From Crotalaria pallida (Eukaryota; Streptophyta; Magnoliopsida; Fabales; Fabaceae), in the NCBI GenBank assembly GCA_037953625.1, contig CM075655.1:72257501-72321500 (forward strand): a stretch of DNA of 64,000 bases, written 5' to 3'. Below the pieces are notes generated by a model. The model had not been told where the DNA came from, made no database searches, and saw only the letters and a list, made by a program, of their open reading frames with translations. Position 1 is the stretch's first letter; every line of letters starts with the position of its first letter. Positions 33,565 to 44,254 of the stretch are shown one piece after another. The translations under genes were made by a program, and so were the position numbers.

Positions 33565-36500
33565 TGTAAAATCCCTAATTTAATTCCAAGCATAATTAGT
33601 GAATTAATAGGTTTAAAGGTTAGGGAACGAATAGATTAACTACTTAAAGAATTTTGGGAGCTAGGTGACTAGTAATTTTAGGTACTAGGGTTTGTGTAGA
33701 AGACATTTGTAGCAATGGGCAAGATTAACTAAGCGGAATCGGGAGTTAAATCGGCATTTTGAATGTTAGAAATCAAGCGAAAAGAGAAAATTAGGAATTT
33801 ATCATAGGATGCGAAGAAAATAAATTCCACCGTTGGATATGAAGTTTAAGGGATTAAGAAGCTTGTCTAAAAATTTGGACCCGATCCGACGGTTAACGAA
33901 AAAGTTACGGCGAATTGAAAGTTGGAAATTCTGACCCACGCCCAGGCGCGCACCACTGTTCATTGGTGCTGGGCCAGACAGTTTTACGCCCAGGCGCGTC
34001 CTCCCGTGCGCCCAGGCGCGCCCTGCGCGCATCAGATCCCCATCAGGCGCACCAGACGCGCGCCATTCCTTCCTGACTGCACCAGATTCACGCACCACGC
34101 ACCAGACCAGGAGCTGGTGCCAGACTCGCGCCCAGGCGCGCGCCACCGGTGCCCAGGCGCGCGCGATCAGATGCACCATTTTCAGCCATCATATTTGAAC
34201 TTGGGCACCAAGTTTCCCAATCTTGGCCACACGATTTTGTGGCTGGTTCAAGGCAAAAATAAGAAGGAGAGATAATACACTCCCTCATACACCATCATCA
34301 ACATCATCCCTTCTTCCTCATCAATTCTCTCAAAGCCCCAAGAGCTTCCCATCCTCCCTCAAACACCATGAACATAAAACCACACCAACACCAAGATCAA
34401 AACCTCATCCACCCTCTTGATCCAAGATCAAGCACCAAACCATCATCAACTCAAACACTAATAACCAAGTCCCACCATTCTCATAAATCATCATCTCCAT
34501 CAAACCCTCTACAATAAAATAACCAAGAGCCATCCTTATACACCCTCTCAAATTCGTGGCCCCCTCCTCCTTATCTCCATGGACCTTTCAAGCTTTGCAC
34601 CTAAGAAGAACCAAGGCATCATCATCACCCATAGCCATCAACCATGAAGCACCCAAAACCAAGCCACAAAATTGACCCACCCATCATTCCCATCAAGATC
34701 AAGTAAGAAATTGGTCAACAAAATCCTTCCTCCTCTCCTCCACCAAATTCGTGACCTTCTCCCTCTCTATTTCCATGGGTTTGTAAACCTAACAACTAGG
34801 GAGAGTTATACCCATCAACCTCATCATTAAAGACAAGAAGTAGGAGATTAAGGCTAGGGTTCAAGGGTCAAAGTGTGTACAAGTCAAAATGTAGAGGAGC
34901 TAAGGATAAGGAACTCAAACACCAAGGGTCCATGGGCTAGGGCTTGAGATTCATCACCACCTCTTAAGAAGGTAAGAGGGGTTTGTGTTACCTTTCCTAA
35001 GGATATAGATTATAGGTTGTTGTAATGATAACTAGGTGTAGATAATTGGTTCAGAGAATAAGCCATAGGACATTTGCACTATAAAATGCATGAAATGAAC
35101 CTTAGGGGATAATTGCTAATAAATGTGAAGATTATATGTTAATAAGTAAGAAGTTAAGAATCCTAGGGAGTTGACTTAATTTATAGTACTCTGAGACATA
35201 CCTGAGTACGTCAACTTTTTTGTTTACCAACTGTGGATTGTTATTTGTCATTGATGTATGTTCATATTATGCTGGGTTTGGTAGCTCGTAAAGCAAATAA
35301 TGGACTAAGGGTTAACGTAGGCAAGTCATATAGAACGGGCTAAGTAAGGAGGAAAGGATGGAAAATTATGAGCGAGTAATTAAAGAATGGATTAAGGACA
35401 AATAGTTTGGTAAAAGGGAAGTGATGTTAATTGAGTTATAAGTTAGAGAATGGTGATTGTGTGAAAAGGAACCTTGATGGATGTCGTGCCTGATTAAATG
35501 TGTTAAGTGTAAATGTGACCATAACGGTTGAATGATAATATGTGTTATTGAGATGATGTTGTGCTTGAATATTCATGACGTGTGATTTGGTGATGTTTAT
35601 AAATTAAGTGCTTATTTTGTTAAATGATTGTGATATGATGTTGATTAGAAACCAAGGCAATGAATGGTAATCAAGTATAAATTAAATGATAATGGAAAGT
35701 GCAGTTGAATTGAGTATTGGTGCATTGGTAGACTAGGTGCCCCTGCCGGGTGTACCAAATTCCAAAGGGCCAAGTGCTCGCCAGGCCAAATTCCCATTAG
35801 TTCCAAATGCCCTGTTAGGCGTCAATGCACCAAGACTTAATTCATTGTCAAAATAATTGATATAAAATGTGTTGGAAATGTGAAAACGAGAATGAAATCA
35901 AATAATTGAAATGTACAAAGATATGTGGAATTTATGATAGCATAGCTTGACAGGGTGAAGCCTTTTGGGTGTAAAAGTCCTGGTTGAGCGAGAGACCCTT
36001 GGGTGTTCCAAATGCTTGGCAGGAGCATTAAAATCCTAGTGATGCAAACCGGTTGTAACCAGGAGTATTACCCGGACGCAGTAAGACGTTATCGCGCATA
36101 GGTGCGAACGCAGTAGGTCGTGACCAGGGACATAATGAAATGAAACATACCCGGACGCAGTAAGACGTGATCGCGCATGGGTGCGAACGCAGTAGGTCGT
36201 GACCAGGGGAAAGATGAATGAGAAATGTGAATTTAATGAAAGAAAAGAGAATAAAAAGGCTTAACGAAAATAATGATATATGTACGTGAGTTGGTCATTT
36301 TATGATTTTGGAATTTGGTATATGGAAATGTTAATGCAAGTGGAATTGAAAAGTAATTGAAGGTTGAATGTAGAATTGCTAGGAAGGTAGTATGGACATA
36401 GGACTTATTTTATTGAAAATGAGCTTGTATGTAATTACCTGAAAAGGAATATTAGGTTAATAGATAGTTTCTATTGTGATAGGGCCTAGTTTGTCAGCTA

Positions 36501-37021
36501 TGCTTCTTAGAAGCTATTTTCCTTAGTACTGTGTAATGCTACCCTTCTTGCTATATTTTTACAGGTATCGAAGGAGCATACACAAGTCTGGCCGAGCAGG
36601 TGTGCTTTCCACCACGTGGAATGCATATAGTAGTTAGCGACCATCTATCGGTCATGGGTTATTTTGGGAAGTTTATTATATTTCTATTTCTTTGTCTTTT
36701 TGGAAAACTAAGAGCTTAGGAAGTTATTTGTATCCCTTTTGAATTAATGTTCTAAGTGGACTGAACAATATTTTGGGCCCTGCTGGTCTCTGATGTATTT
36801 AAATCTTATTCGGATATATTTTACAGGTTAAAGTAATATTTTGGAATTGCCTTTCAAACAAAGAAAACTCCGTTCGATTTCACGGAGAATTTTCGAAAGT
36901 GAATTATATGATTACGAGTTTTTCTTATGAGACAAAACTAATCAAACGTTTTAAAAAGAAATTTTTAAGTCGCTATTTTTAATCTTAAGGGTAATTATGG
37001 GAAAATAATTTAGGTGTTACA
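33565..37021 (+). repeat. 3' LTR of the noncoding element
   Basis: 3457 bp partner of 27172-30626, starting TGTAAAATCC (one change from TGTAACATCC) and ending GGTGTTACA. Confidence 0.9.
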
Positions 37022-37115
37022 CTCGACTTTGCTATCGAGCGAATATGATAATCCGTATATATTAATCCAGTGTCTAACTGGTCGGTTTGATGTAATATTC
37101 TCTCGGTCCACTACA

Positions 37116-38915
37116 CTTCTACCATATTGCACCGGTTTTTGGTGTTTTGACATTTTTTTTTTATTTTTTTTAATTTTAATAAATATATTATATTTAAAAA
37201 AATATGATTATGGTTTTCTGTGTTCTTTTTATGTACATCTTTTTGTTATTTGGATTTAAATTTTTTTATTATATTCTTTCGGACACAAGTAATGGTCCAA
37301 ACAAGTAAAATATAAAATAAGGGTGCTTCTACCATGCACCCGTTTTTGGTGCTCCGGCTCTTTTTATTATTTTAATAAATCTAATATATTGAAAAAATAT
37401 GCTTTGAGTTTTCTGTGTTCTTTTTATGTACATGTTTTTGTTATTTGGATTTGAATTTTTTTATTATATTCATCCGGACACATGATGGTCCAAACAAGTA
37501 AAATATAAAACAAGGGTGCTTCTACCATGCACCGGTTTTTGGTGCTCCGGCTTTTTTTTATTTTTTATTTTCATAAATCTAATATATTAAAAAAAAAATG
37601 TTTTGGGTTTTCTGTGTTCTTTTTATGTTCATGTTTTTGTTATTTGGATTTGAATTTTTTTTATTATATTCTTCCTGATATAGGTAATGGTCCAAACAAG
37701 TAAAATATAAAAAAAGGGTGCTTCTACCATGCACCCGTTTTTGGTGCTCCGGCTCTTTTTTTATTTTTTTTATTTTCATAAATCTAATATATTAAAAAAA
37801 ATATGCTTTTGATTTTATGTGCATACTTTTGTTATTTGAATTTGAATTTTTTTATTATATTCTTCCTGACACAGGTAATGGTCCAAACAAATAAAATATA
37901 AAACAAGGGTGCTTCTACCATGCACCTGTTTTTGGTGCTCCGACTCTTTTTTTTTTTATTTTCATAAATCTAATATATTAAAAAAAATATGCTTTAGGTT
38001 TTCTGTGTTCTTTTTATGTGCATGTTTTTGTTATTTGAATTTGAATTTTTTTTATTATATTCTTTCGAACACAGGATAAATGATCCAAACAAGTAAAATA
38101 TAAAACAAGCGTGCTTCTACCATGCACCGGTTTTGGTGCTCCGACTCTTTTTTTTTATTTTAATGAATTTAATATATTAAAAAAAATATGCTTTGAGTTT
38201 TCTGTATTCTTTTTATGTACATGTTTTTGTTATTTCGATTTGAATTCTTTTTTATTATATTCTTCCGGACAAAGGTAATGGTCCAAACAAGTAAAATATA
38301 AAATAAGGGTACTTCTACCATGCACCGGTTTTTGGTGCTTCAGCTCTTTTTTTTTATTTTAATAAATCTTATATATTAAAAAAATATGCTTTGGGTTTTC
38401 TGTGTTCTTTTTCTGTACATGTTTTTTTTTATTTGGATTTGAATTCTTTTTTATTATATTCTTCCGGACACAGGTAATGGTCCAAACAAGTAAAATACAA
38501 TACAATAGTGCTTCTACCATGCACCGGTTTTGGTGCTCCGACTCTTTTTTTTTTTTAATTTTTTCATTTTCATAAATCTAATATATTAAAAAAAATATAT
38601 GTTGTGGGTTTTCTGTGTTCTTTTTATGTGCATGTTTTTGTTATTTGAATTTAAAATTTTTTTTATTATATTCTTACGAACACAGGAGAAATCATCCAAA
38701 CAAGTAAAATATAAAACAAGGGTGCTTCTACCATACACCGATTTTTGGTGCTCCGGCTCTTTTTTTTTAATTTTCATAAATCTAATATATTAAAAAAAAA
38801 TATGGTTTAGGTTTTCTGTGTTATTTTTATGTACATGTTTTTGTTATTTGGATTTGAATTTTTTTTATTATATTCTTCCGGACACGGGTAATGGTCAAAA
38901 CAAGTAAAATTTACT
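37116..38915 (+). repeat. Tandem array, period about 200 bp, about nine units
   Basis: GGGTGCTTCTACCATGCACC or close variants recur near 37321, 37514, 37716, 37907, 38109, 38307, 38506 and 38720, plus a partial unit at 37116. Intervals are 191-214 bp, varying in poly-T length. Each unit also has TATATTAAAAAAA, TGTGTTCTTTTTATGT and TATATTCTTCCGGACAC. Small ORFs inside are repeats of one another and not genes. Confidence 0.9.
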
Positions 38916-39029
38916 CTATTCAATAATAAATTAAAATTAATATTAATTGTAACTTTGTGAAATATTTTTTTAATACATTAAAACTAATATTAATTACAAC
39001 TTTATGAAATGTTTTATCGATTTCGTTTT

Positions 39030-39062
39030 CTCCCGTGCATCGCACAGGGTTGGGGGCCAGTT
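39030..39062 (+). mobile_element. Candidate Helitron 3' terminus after the tandem array
   Basis: CCCGTGCATCGCACAGGG hairpin followed by CCAGT, resembling the Arabidopsis-type Helitron end (CCGTGC..GCACGGG then CTAGT). Confidence 0.4.
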
Positions 39063-40588
39063 ACTCTTTGTTTTTTAATTCTTTTTAAAGTGATCATGGA
39101 TAGTGATGACAGCCCCAAAAGAGACACAACAAGTCAAAAATAAATTAAAGCTTTCCAAGATAATTTGCACCAAGAACTTTTGGAGATTTAAGTTAACTCT
39201 TGTTGTTCTTACTTCTTGTTAATGATATCGTAATAAGGGTTTAGGAGAGTGCACCAAGAACTTTTGGAGATTTAAGTTAACTCTTGTTGTTCTTACTTTT
39301 TGTTAATGATATTGTAATAAGGGTTTAGGAGAGTACCCACAAATGCTTATGTTATGTCCTATGTTTATGATTGAGTCTTAAATAAATCAAGTAGGAACAT
39401 GTAATCCGAGGTACAAGGGTCAAGTTACATCTTCATGCTCATCATCATCAAGCATACGGTCTAGAGAAGAAAAGGAATCAAATCATTTAGTGACTAAATA
39501 AATGATTCAATCATGATCATTCAATGACCTTGAAGAGCTCACGGTTTGAAGAAGGTGAAGCAAGCCTTGGAGATTCTTTTCACAATCATGACAATTAGTG
39601 AACATTAAAGGACTTAAAGGCTTATTAATTCATGAGCTTTCATGAACCAATGGAGAGCTACGACCATGAAGGAGAAGAATCAATCCTTGGCCATCAACCT
39701 TTTGGTTTCTCAACCGTAGCATCCTCATCATCACTTCAAAAAGTTACCATTTAGGATCATTAATAGAATAATTATGTTTGTTAATTCGTGCATCATGGAG
39801 CCATGTGAAGAGTCTTCCATGGCTGCCTTTAAATTGTAATCTCTTTTACATTAGAAATCAGACTTGGTTTTTGGTGCGAATACTCAATCTCGAGTTTGAG
39901 AGTGATTCTCATCTCTTTGGTTGTTGAAGGAGCTCAATTCGTGTGAAGCAAATTGAGTACAACCAAGGCTTATCTCTTGATTCCTCAAGAGTGGCGCCTC
40001 TCCTTCATCTATCCTTTATTCCTCATAAAAAAAATACGATTTCATTTCTGAATTTCATCATCTTCGCATTCGAAATTTCGAATAAGCATTTCATGTTAAA
40101 TCCACCATTGATGAAGAGTTTGAGTTCTTGAGAAGAAGAAGAATAAGAAATTCGTGAAAGGAAGGAGAAGACTTGTTTGCTGCTATATTTTAGCCTCACA
40201 TGATTGAAAAACAAAAGTCTTCAGACGATCATCATTTCCTTTGATTCCCATTCATTCCTTTCCAAAACCGTAGCCATCATCATAATTCCCTAGAAACATA
40301 ATCCCTTGATTTTAGCATCACATGTTACACGAATCTTAATCCCTTAATAAGCTCAATCAAATTGAGATTCCCTACTTTTCTAATCCGGCCAGCCACCATT
40401 AATTGACTCACGAATTAGCCATCCCTTGATTCTCTCCTTGTCATAATTGTCCAAGCATCAAGTGGGAAAGGATTCAAAATTCAAACCGATTCCATATCTA
40501 TGATCCACGAATTCCCATTGAATTTGTGAGATTTCCTTCCTTGCACTCAATATCTTAAGTCTTTTTAACTAATTTCCTAAACAAGAGT
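39063..40588 (+). other. Unresolved DNA, possibly decayed retrotransposon; continues at 52494
   Basis: No supportable gene. It holds an 84-bp tandem duplication (39167-39334) and, near 39870-40000, a stretch like an LTR end with AGTGGCGCCTC that could be a PBS. The sequence was contiguous with 52494 onward before the chromovirus inserted (CCTTG duplication). Confidence 0.35.
39167..39334 (+). repeat. Perfectly phased 84-bp tandem duplication
   Basis: Copies at 39167-39250 and 39251-39334 differ at two positions that I can see (CTTCTTG/CTTTTTG, ATATCG/ATATTG), so the event is recent. Confidence 0.9.
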
Positions 40589-40985
40589 CCTTGTGTGACA
40601 CCCTTCCGGATTACCCAAATATAATAAAGTAATTAAGCTTTTATATTGGATAATATATGGACTTGTGAGGATTAAGAAAATATGGAAATAAAATTTTCTT
40701 TTAAAAGCGGGTGCACAAATCAACACTTGGAATTCTTGGAGAATAAACCCTAAGGTATTACCAAAACAGTTATATTGAATTCGGCGATTTCTGAAACCTT
40801 TTCGAAAGTTGGGTAGCATTCATCTTTTGGAACCGTATTTTATATTATAGAAAATAACTGAAGCTACCCTTGCTTTATTTGATAAAACTGATACCATCGA
40901 ATAGTTTTCACAGCCGAGCCCTCAAATAGATTAAATCAGAGTAAGCGGAATTATCAGACTATGCAATTACTAGTAAGATGAACAT

Positions 40986-40988
<3 letters not shown>

Positions 40989-41028
<40 letters not shown>
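40989..41028. repeat. (TA)20 microsatellite in the LTR
   Basis: 40 bp of TA; the partner LTR has 34 bp at 49274-49307. Length differs within one element, as expected for slippage after insertion. Confidence 0.9.
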
Positions 41029-41031
<3 letters not shown>

Positions 41032-41357
41032 AGAGTCATAAATACATAGCCCCATATCAAAGCTTCCAAGATCCCAAAATACAAGTCCATAAACAGATCT
41101 ACATAATAACATGACCAAATCCCTAGAGAACCCCAAAAGTATATCTACAACATATATACATAATCAAAATAAAACTCTAAGGGTGGTCACGTAGATCCGG
41201 CAGCATCAGATGTAGTAGTAGTGATAACAGCAGTCTCCAAGAAACATAAGTAGTAAGGTAGTAGCATCATCATCAACACAGCAGCAGCAGCAAGATCTCC
41301 TCCACAGCCTCCACACATCGGATCCCCTGATCCTCATCACATACCCTATGCACAAAC

Positions 41358-41828
41358 CTAGGGATCATCGTCCCTCCAATCACTCCCAGTAGAATGCACG
41401 ACAGGCTCGCTCCCACTCTCGTCCTCCACCGGGTCCTCCTCGATCTCATCCGAGGGAGAGTGTACCCTACCACTGGGTACCGGGTCAGGTGATGGTGAAA
41501 CCCTGACTGGGCTCCTCGGATCAGAAGGGGGAGTCTCCTCGCGGACGACTCTCGAGGTAAAAGGGTGAGAGCGAGTAGGTCGAAAACGGAAACTGTGATA
41601 GGAGCGAGCTGGTCGCGTGGGAGGTGGTCCATGGTAAGTGTAAAACGGGGGTACATGCATAGTGTATATGATGGTAATCCTAAATCTACGAGGACGGAAT
41701 CGGATCAACGGGTTCGGGTGGTAGAAGGTAACCTCTACCTCTCCCTCGAACACCGCGCGATGGTCCTCATAGATCCATGTGCCACTAGGAAGTGGACGGA
41801 TCTCGATGCAAGCAATGTAACGAGACAT
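41358..41828 (-). CDS. Unrecognised 156-residue ORF inside the chromovirus LTR
   Basis: I do not recognise this protein. It begins MSRYIACIEIRPLPSGTW and has a structured-looking N-terminal half (alternating hydrophobic residues, FEGEVEVTFYHP). This is followed by an Arg/Pro-rich middle and an acidic Ser/Pro-rich tail ending WRDDDP. It is on the element's sense strand, GC-richer than its surroundings, and starts at an ATG two codons after a TAG; CTTGTAG just upstream could be a splice acceptor. The partner LTR keeps the same frame open (49635-50105). By my count they differ at eight bases, four silent, giving four replacements. Two near-identical LTR copies are weak evidence for selection, so it may be chance. 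Confidence 0.3.
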   Translation of the reverse strand: MSRYIACIEIRPLPSGTWIYEDHRAVFEGEVEVTFYHPNPLIRFRPRRFRITIIYTMHVPPFYTYHGPPPTRPARSYHSFRFRPTRSHPFTSRVVREETPPSDPRSPVRVSPSPDPVPSGRVHSPSDEIEEDPVEDESGSEPVVHSTGSDWRDDDP

Positions 41829-42086
41829 CACCTACAAGGGCATAGGGGTAAGCAATTCTATACACATAATCAACAGAGAATAAATTGTGCAATATGAGTA
41901 TGTAAATATGTATCAATTAACAACAATCACATATAACACTTAGCAGTTAATTAATGCACTTAAGATGCTCACACTTATTTCATTTATCACAATTGATTTA
42001 AATGAGTGGCATGATGCATGACTTTAGCTCTCAAGCCTATCTCCATCATACTATGTCACTCTCTGACGTCCATCCCCGACAACCCA

Positions 42087-42318
42087 GCACTCAACAGTGC
42101 GTTGTATTCCTAGGTATACAACAATTCGTACATTCACCTAGAATGTACACGTCAAGCTTGGTATCCATGCCACCCGAGCATATCCCGTCATCCAAACGGA
42201 CCGTCATCCAAACGGTATAACCATATCGGCATCCACTAAGCCGACCACGTCAACGACGTGTCATCAAGCAAGCGTATTGGCACTCCCAGAGGCCCTCCAC
42301 ATGTTTACCAAAAACATG
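42087..42318 (-). repeat. Module of short hairpins in the LTR
   Basis: Successive perfect stems: GCACT/AGTGC (42087-42100), GTACATTC/GAATGTAC (42128-42148), CCGT/ACGG twice around CATCCAA (42185-42215), CACGTC-AAC-GACGTG (42246-42260) and CATGTTT/AAACATG (42300-42318). Other long LTRs have modules of similar type with different sequences. Confidence 0.65.
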
Positions 42319-42561
42319 ATATATGTCCTACCATCCCAACTCCAGAATGAATGCATTACTTTACTTAAAGGGAATTGATTGATGTTTTATCCTTTTATTA
42401 ATACATTACGTGCCTCCCGAGCAACGTATCGTTATTCAAATGAAAATATCATAACGTCAATCAATTTCCTTTAAGTCCAGGATCACTTGGTTTATCGTCC
42501 TTTAAGTGTTACAAAATGACTTAGAATTGAAAATGGTATTTTTAAGTATCTAACTAAAAAT

Positions 42562-42887
42562 ACTCGAGTGTTTTCCATAATACTCGATTAGTTTATCATT
42601 TTCCAGATTTTACTCGAGTAGTTCATGATTATACTCGAGTCGTTCATGTCTGTTTAGAGATTCAAGTTTTCAGATCTTCAAAAATATACTCGAGTAATTC
42701 ATGAGATACTCGAGTAGTCCATTACCCAGAATACTCGAGTAGTTCACATATTACTCGAGTTGTTCATTAATTTTTACTCTTGTTGCCTCTGAAATACTCG
42801 AGTGCTTAGCCTGGTTCTCAAGTTGGTGCGCCAATTTTCACACTGGTGCATCACGAAATACTCGAGTGTTAAGCCATATACTCGAGT
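42562..42887 (-). promoter_or_regulatory. ACTCGAGT cluster: pairs at 20-21 bp
   Basis: Starts at 42562/42582 (second is ACTCGATT), 42612/42633, 42688/42708, 42733/42753, 42796 (decayed partner near 42816) and 42860/42880. Distance from the LTR start is about 1330-1650 bp. Repeated in the other LTR at about 50840-51165. Confidence 0.8.
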
Positions 42888-43630
42888 GTTTGCAGACAGA
42901 ACAGACTGAAACTTGGTTTTTACATACCATTTCAATTTCTAAACATTTTTAACCCAAACCAGTGATCACAATAGTTCATATACCATATATTGAACATGTT
43001 ACCATAGTCATTTCATATCAAATAACCAATTTGACAAAGAATCAATAAATCATGCATAAAAACACATTTTAACAACTCAATACTTCAATTTACACAATAA
43101 GCACAATACTCATGAAACAAAGTTCATTTAAGCTTGCATGCATGATATAGAACTTGCTCAACACAGTTTTAGAGCAAAGCTTGGTCTCCAAACCAAAGAC
43201 CCTATTCAATCTAAGCCCTTAGAGCCTCTTGGTGGCTCTCTAACACAAATCATGGAATTTAATCTCTATCTAGTGAATATAATTACTTCCCCTTACCTCT
43301 CAGATGTGAATCAAACAAGAAATCCCCAAAGAAAAGCTCCACAACTCTCAGACCAACTTCAAGCACCACATGCAGAGCATTTTGAGTGCAACACCAAAGT
43401 GGAATTGGTTTACCCATGAAACAGAGAATAAAATTGGGGAAATTAGATTTTCTAGACTCTATGCAACATAATCTAACTAAGGAAACCGAATTTGAGATTC
43501 AAGGATTCGTGAGCTTACCAGAAATCAAACCCAAAGTAAGCTCCCAGAACTGATGACTGCAACTCAGCCTCAACTTCTCAGCTTCGATTCTAACAACACA
43601 CTCACTCTCAGCTCACAATCTTTATGTCTA

Positions 43631-43657
43631 TACAAAGCTCGTGATGTGAGCTTTGTA
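43631..43657 (-). other. Conserved hairpin downstream of the LTR TATA box
   Basis: TACAAAGCTC..GAGCTTTGTA, a perfect 10-bp stem with a 7-base loop, about 130-150 bp downstream of the TATA box. The related LTR at 56059 keeps it (56624-56650) with slight stem changes. Confidence 0.65.
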
Positions 43658-43782
43658 CTCGTGTATCACTCAAGCCTTAACACTCAGAATTGAAAGAGAA
43701 TCGAAGAGGGCAAATTTGAAACCCTAGCTTTGTCAACAAGAGCAAGATTGAGCAAAATTCCTAACTTCACGGTGTTGATGGG

Positions 43783-43791
43783 TTTAAATAG
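43783..43791 (-). promoter_or_regulatory. TATA-like box of the chromovirus LTR
   Basis: The minus strand reads CTATTTAAA about 422 bp from the LTR start; the related LTR at 56059 has TATAAAAG 431 bp from its start. Confidence 0.5.
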
Positions 43792-43921
43792 AGATAGAGG
43801 GAGCTCATGCATGTCAACACGCCACCCATGGCGTTGGCAAGGAGACGATTTCGTGGCAGGAGAAGGGAATCGTTCATGGTGACTCATCAAACGCACTAAC
43901 TCGTGCAGTTTGACCCAGAAT

Positions 43922-43949
43922 ACTCGAGTTTTTCAGAAAATACTCGAGT
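43922..43949 (-). promoter_or_regulatory. ACTCGAGT pair upstream of the TATA box
   Basis: Copies start at 43922 and 43942, 20 bp apart, about 265-290 bp from the LTR start. Repeated in the other LTR near 52198-52226. Confidence 0.75.
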
Positions 43950-44212
43950 ATTTTTCCCAATTTTTGAAAAATAATTATTTTATTTAATTTCCCTCCAAAA
44001 CCTTTCCTATAATTGCTTCTAGGTCCCAACCCAGGGACTAATATGCAAAATACTCATTTTAGGCATTTATTATATTTATTAAATAATTTCACACTCATAT
44101 ACCAACTATATGAACACATATTTTAATCAAGGATTAATATGGAAATAATTAATTATAATTAATTTATAATTAACATTTCATTAATCGGGGATTAAAATTT
44201 TGGGGTGTTACA

Positions 44213-44232
44213 CTACTCCCCCACTTAAAAGG
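44213..44232 (-). other. Polypurine tract of the chromovirus
   Basis: The minus strand reads AAGTGGGGGAGTAG directly before the 3' LTR. Confidence 0.85.
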
Positions 44233-44254
44233 AATTTCGTCCCCGAAATTCAAT

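Larger units (their letters stand above)
27172..37021 (+). mobile_element. Noncoding long-LTR retrotransposon (LARD-like)
   Basis: A 9850-bp element flanked by CTCGA (27167-27171, 37022-37026). Two LTRs of about 3.46 kb, ends TGTAA..GTTACA, a PBS and polypurine tract at the expected places, and only 2.94 kb between them with no gag or pol. It must depend on proteins of another element, plausibly a chromovirus of the 40594 type, given the similar LTR ends and tRNA primer. The LTRs look about 99 percent identical where I compared them. Confidence 0.88.
26693..37115. mobile_element. Solo LTR, small family (copy 2), split by a 9.85-kb element
   Basis: Begins TGCAGTGTCC and ends GGTCCACTACA, flanked by CTTCT (26688-26692, 37116-37120). 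Net length is about 568 bp after removing 27172-37026. It is the relative of 8492-9040 by shared internal strings and end. It interrupts a unit of the 200-bp array. Confidence 0.65.
11824..39062 (+). mobile_element. Candidate Helitron, heavily interrupted by nested insertions
   Basis: The 5' candidate end TCTATACTATATAAAAG is preceded by A, as expected for Helitron insertion between A and T. The 3' candidate end near 39030-39062 has the hairpin CCCGTGC-ATC-GCAC and CCAGT about 17 bases later (CTAGT expected, so one mismatch). Removing the two insertion stacks (13697-24133 and 26693-37120) leaves about 6.4 kb. The tandem array near the 3' end is compatible with Helitrons. The two ends are joined only by position and type, so they may belong to different elements; a second 5'-like string occurs near 26517. 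Confidence 0.35.
40594..44212 (-). repeat. 3' LTR of the chromovirus
   Basis: 3619 bp; plus strand TGTGACACCC..GGTGTTACA. In element direction (from 44212 down) it holds an ACTCGAGT pair, a TATA box, a conserved hairpin, an ACTCGAGT cluster, a hairpin module and a GC-rich ORF. Confidence 0.95.

Noticed and set aside
40954..41136. Tyr/Ile repeat ORF
   Set aside because: Translation of the TA microsatellite.
41565..41897. 110-residue plus-strand ORF in the chromovirus LTR (also 49842-50174)
   Set aside because: Antisense shadow of the sense-strand LTR ORF.
43684..43896. 70-residue minus ORF near the LTR promoter (also 51960-52172)
   Set aside because: It spans the TATA box region; identical in both LTRs simply because they are copies.
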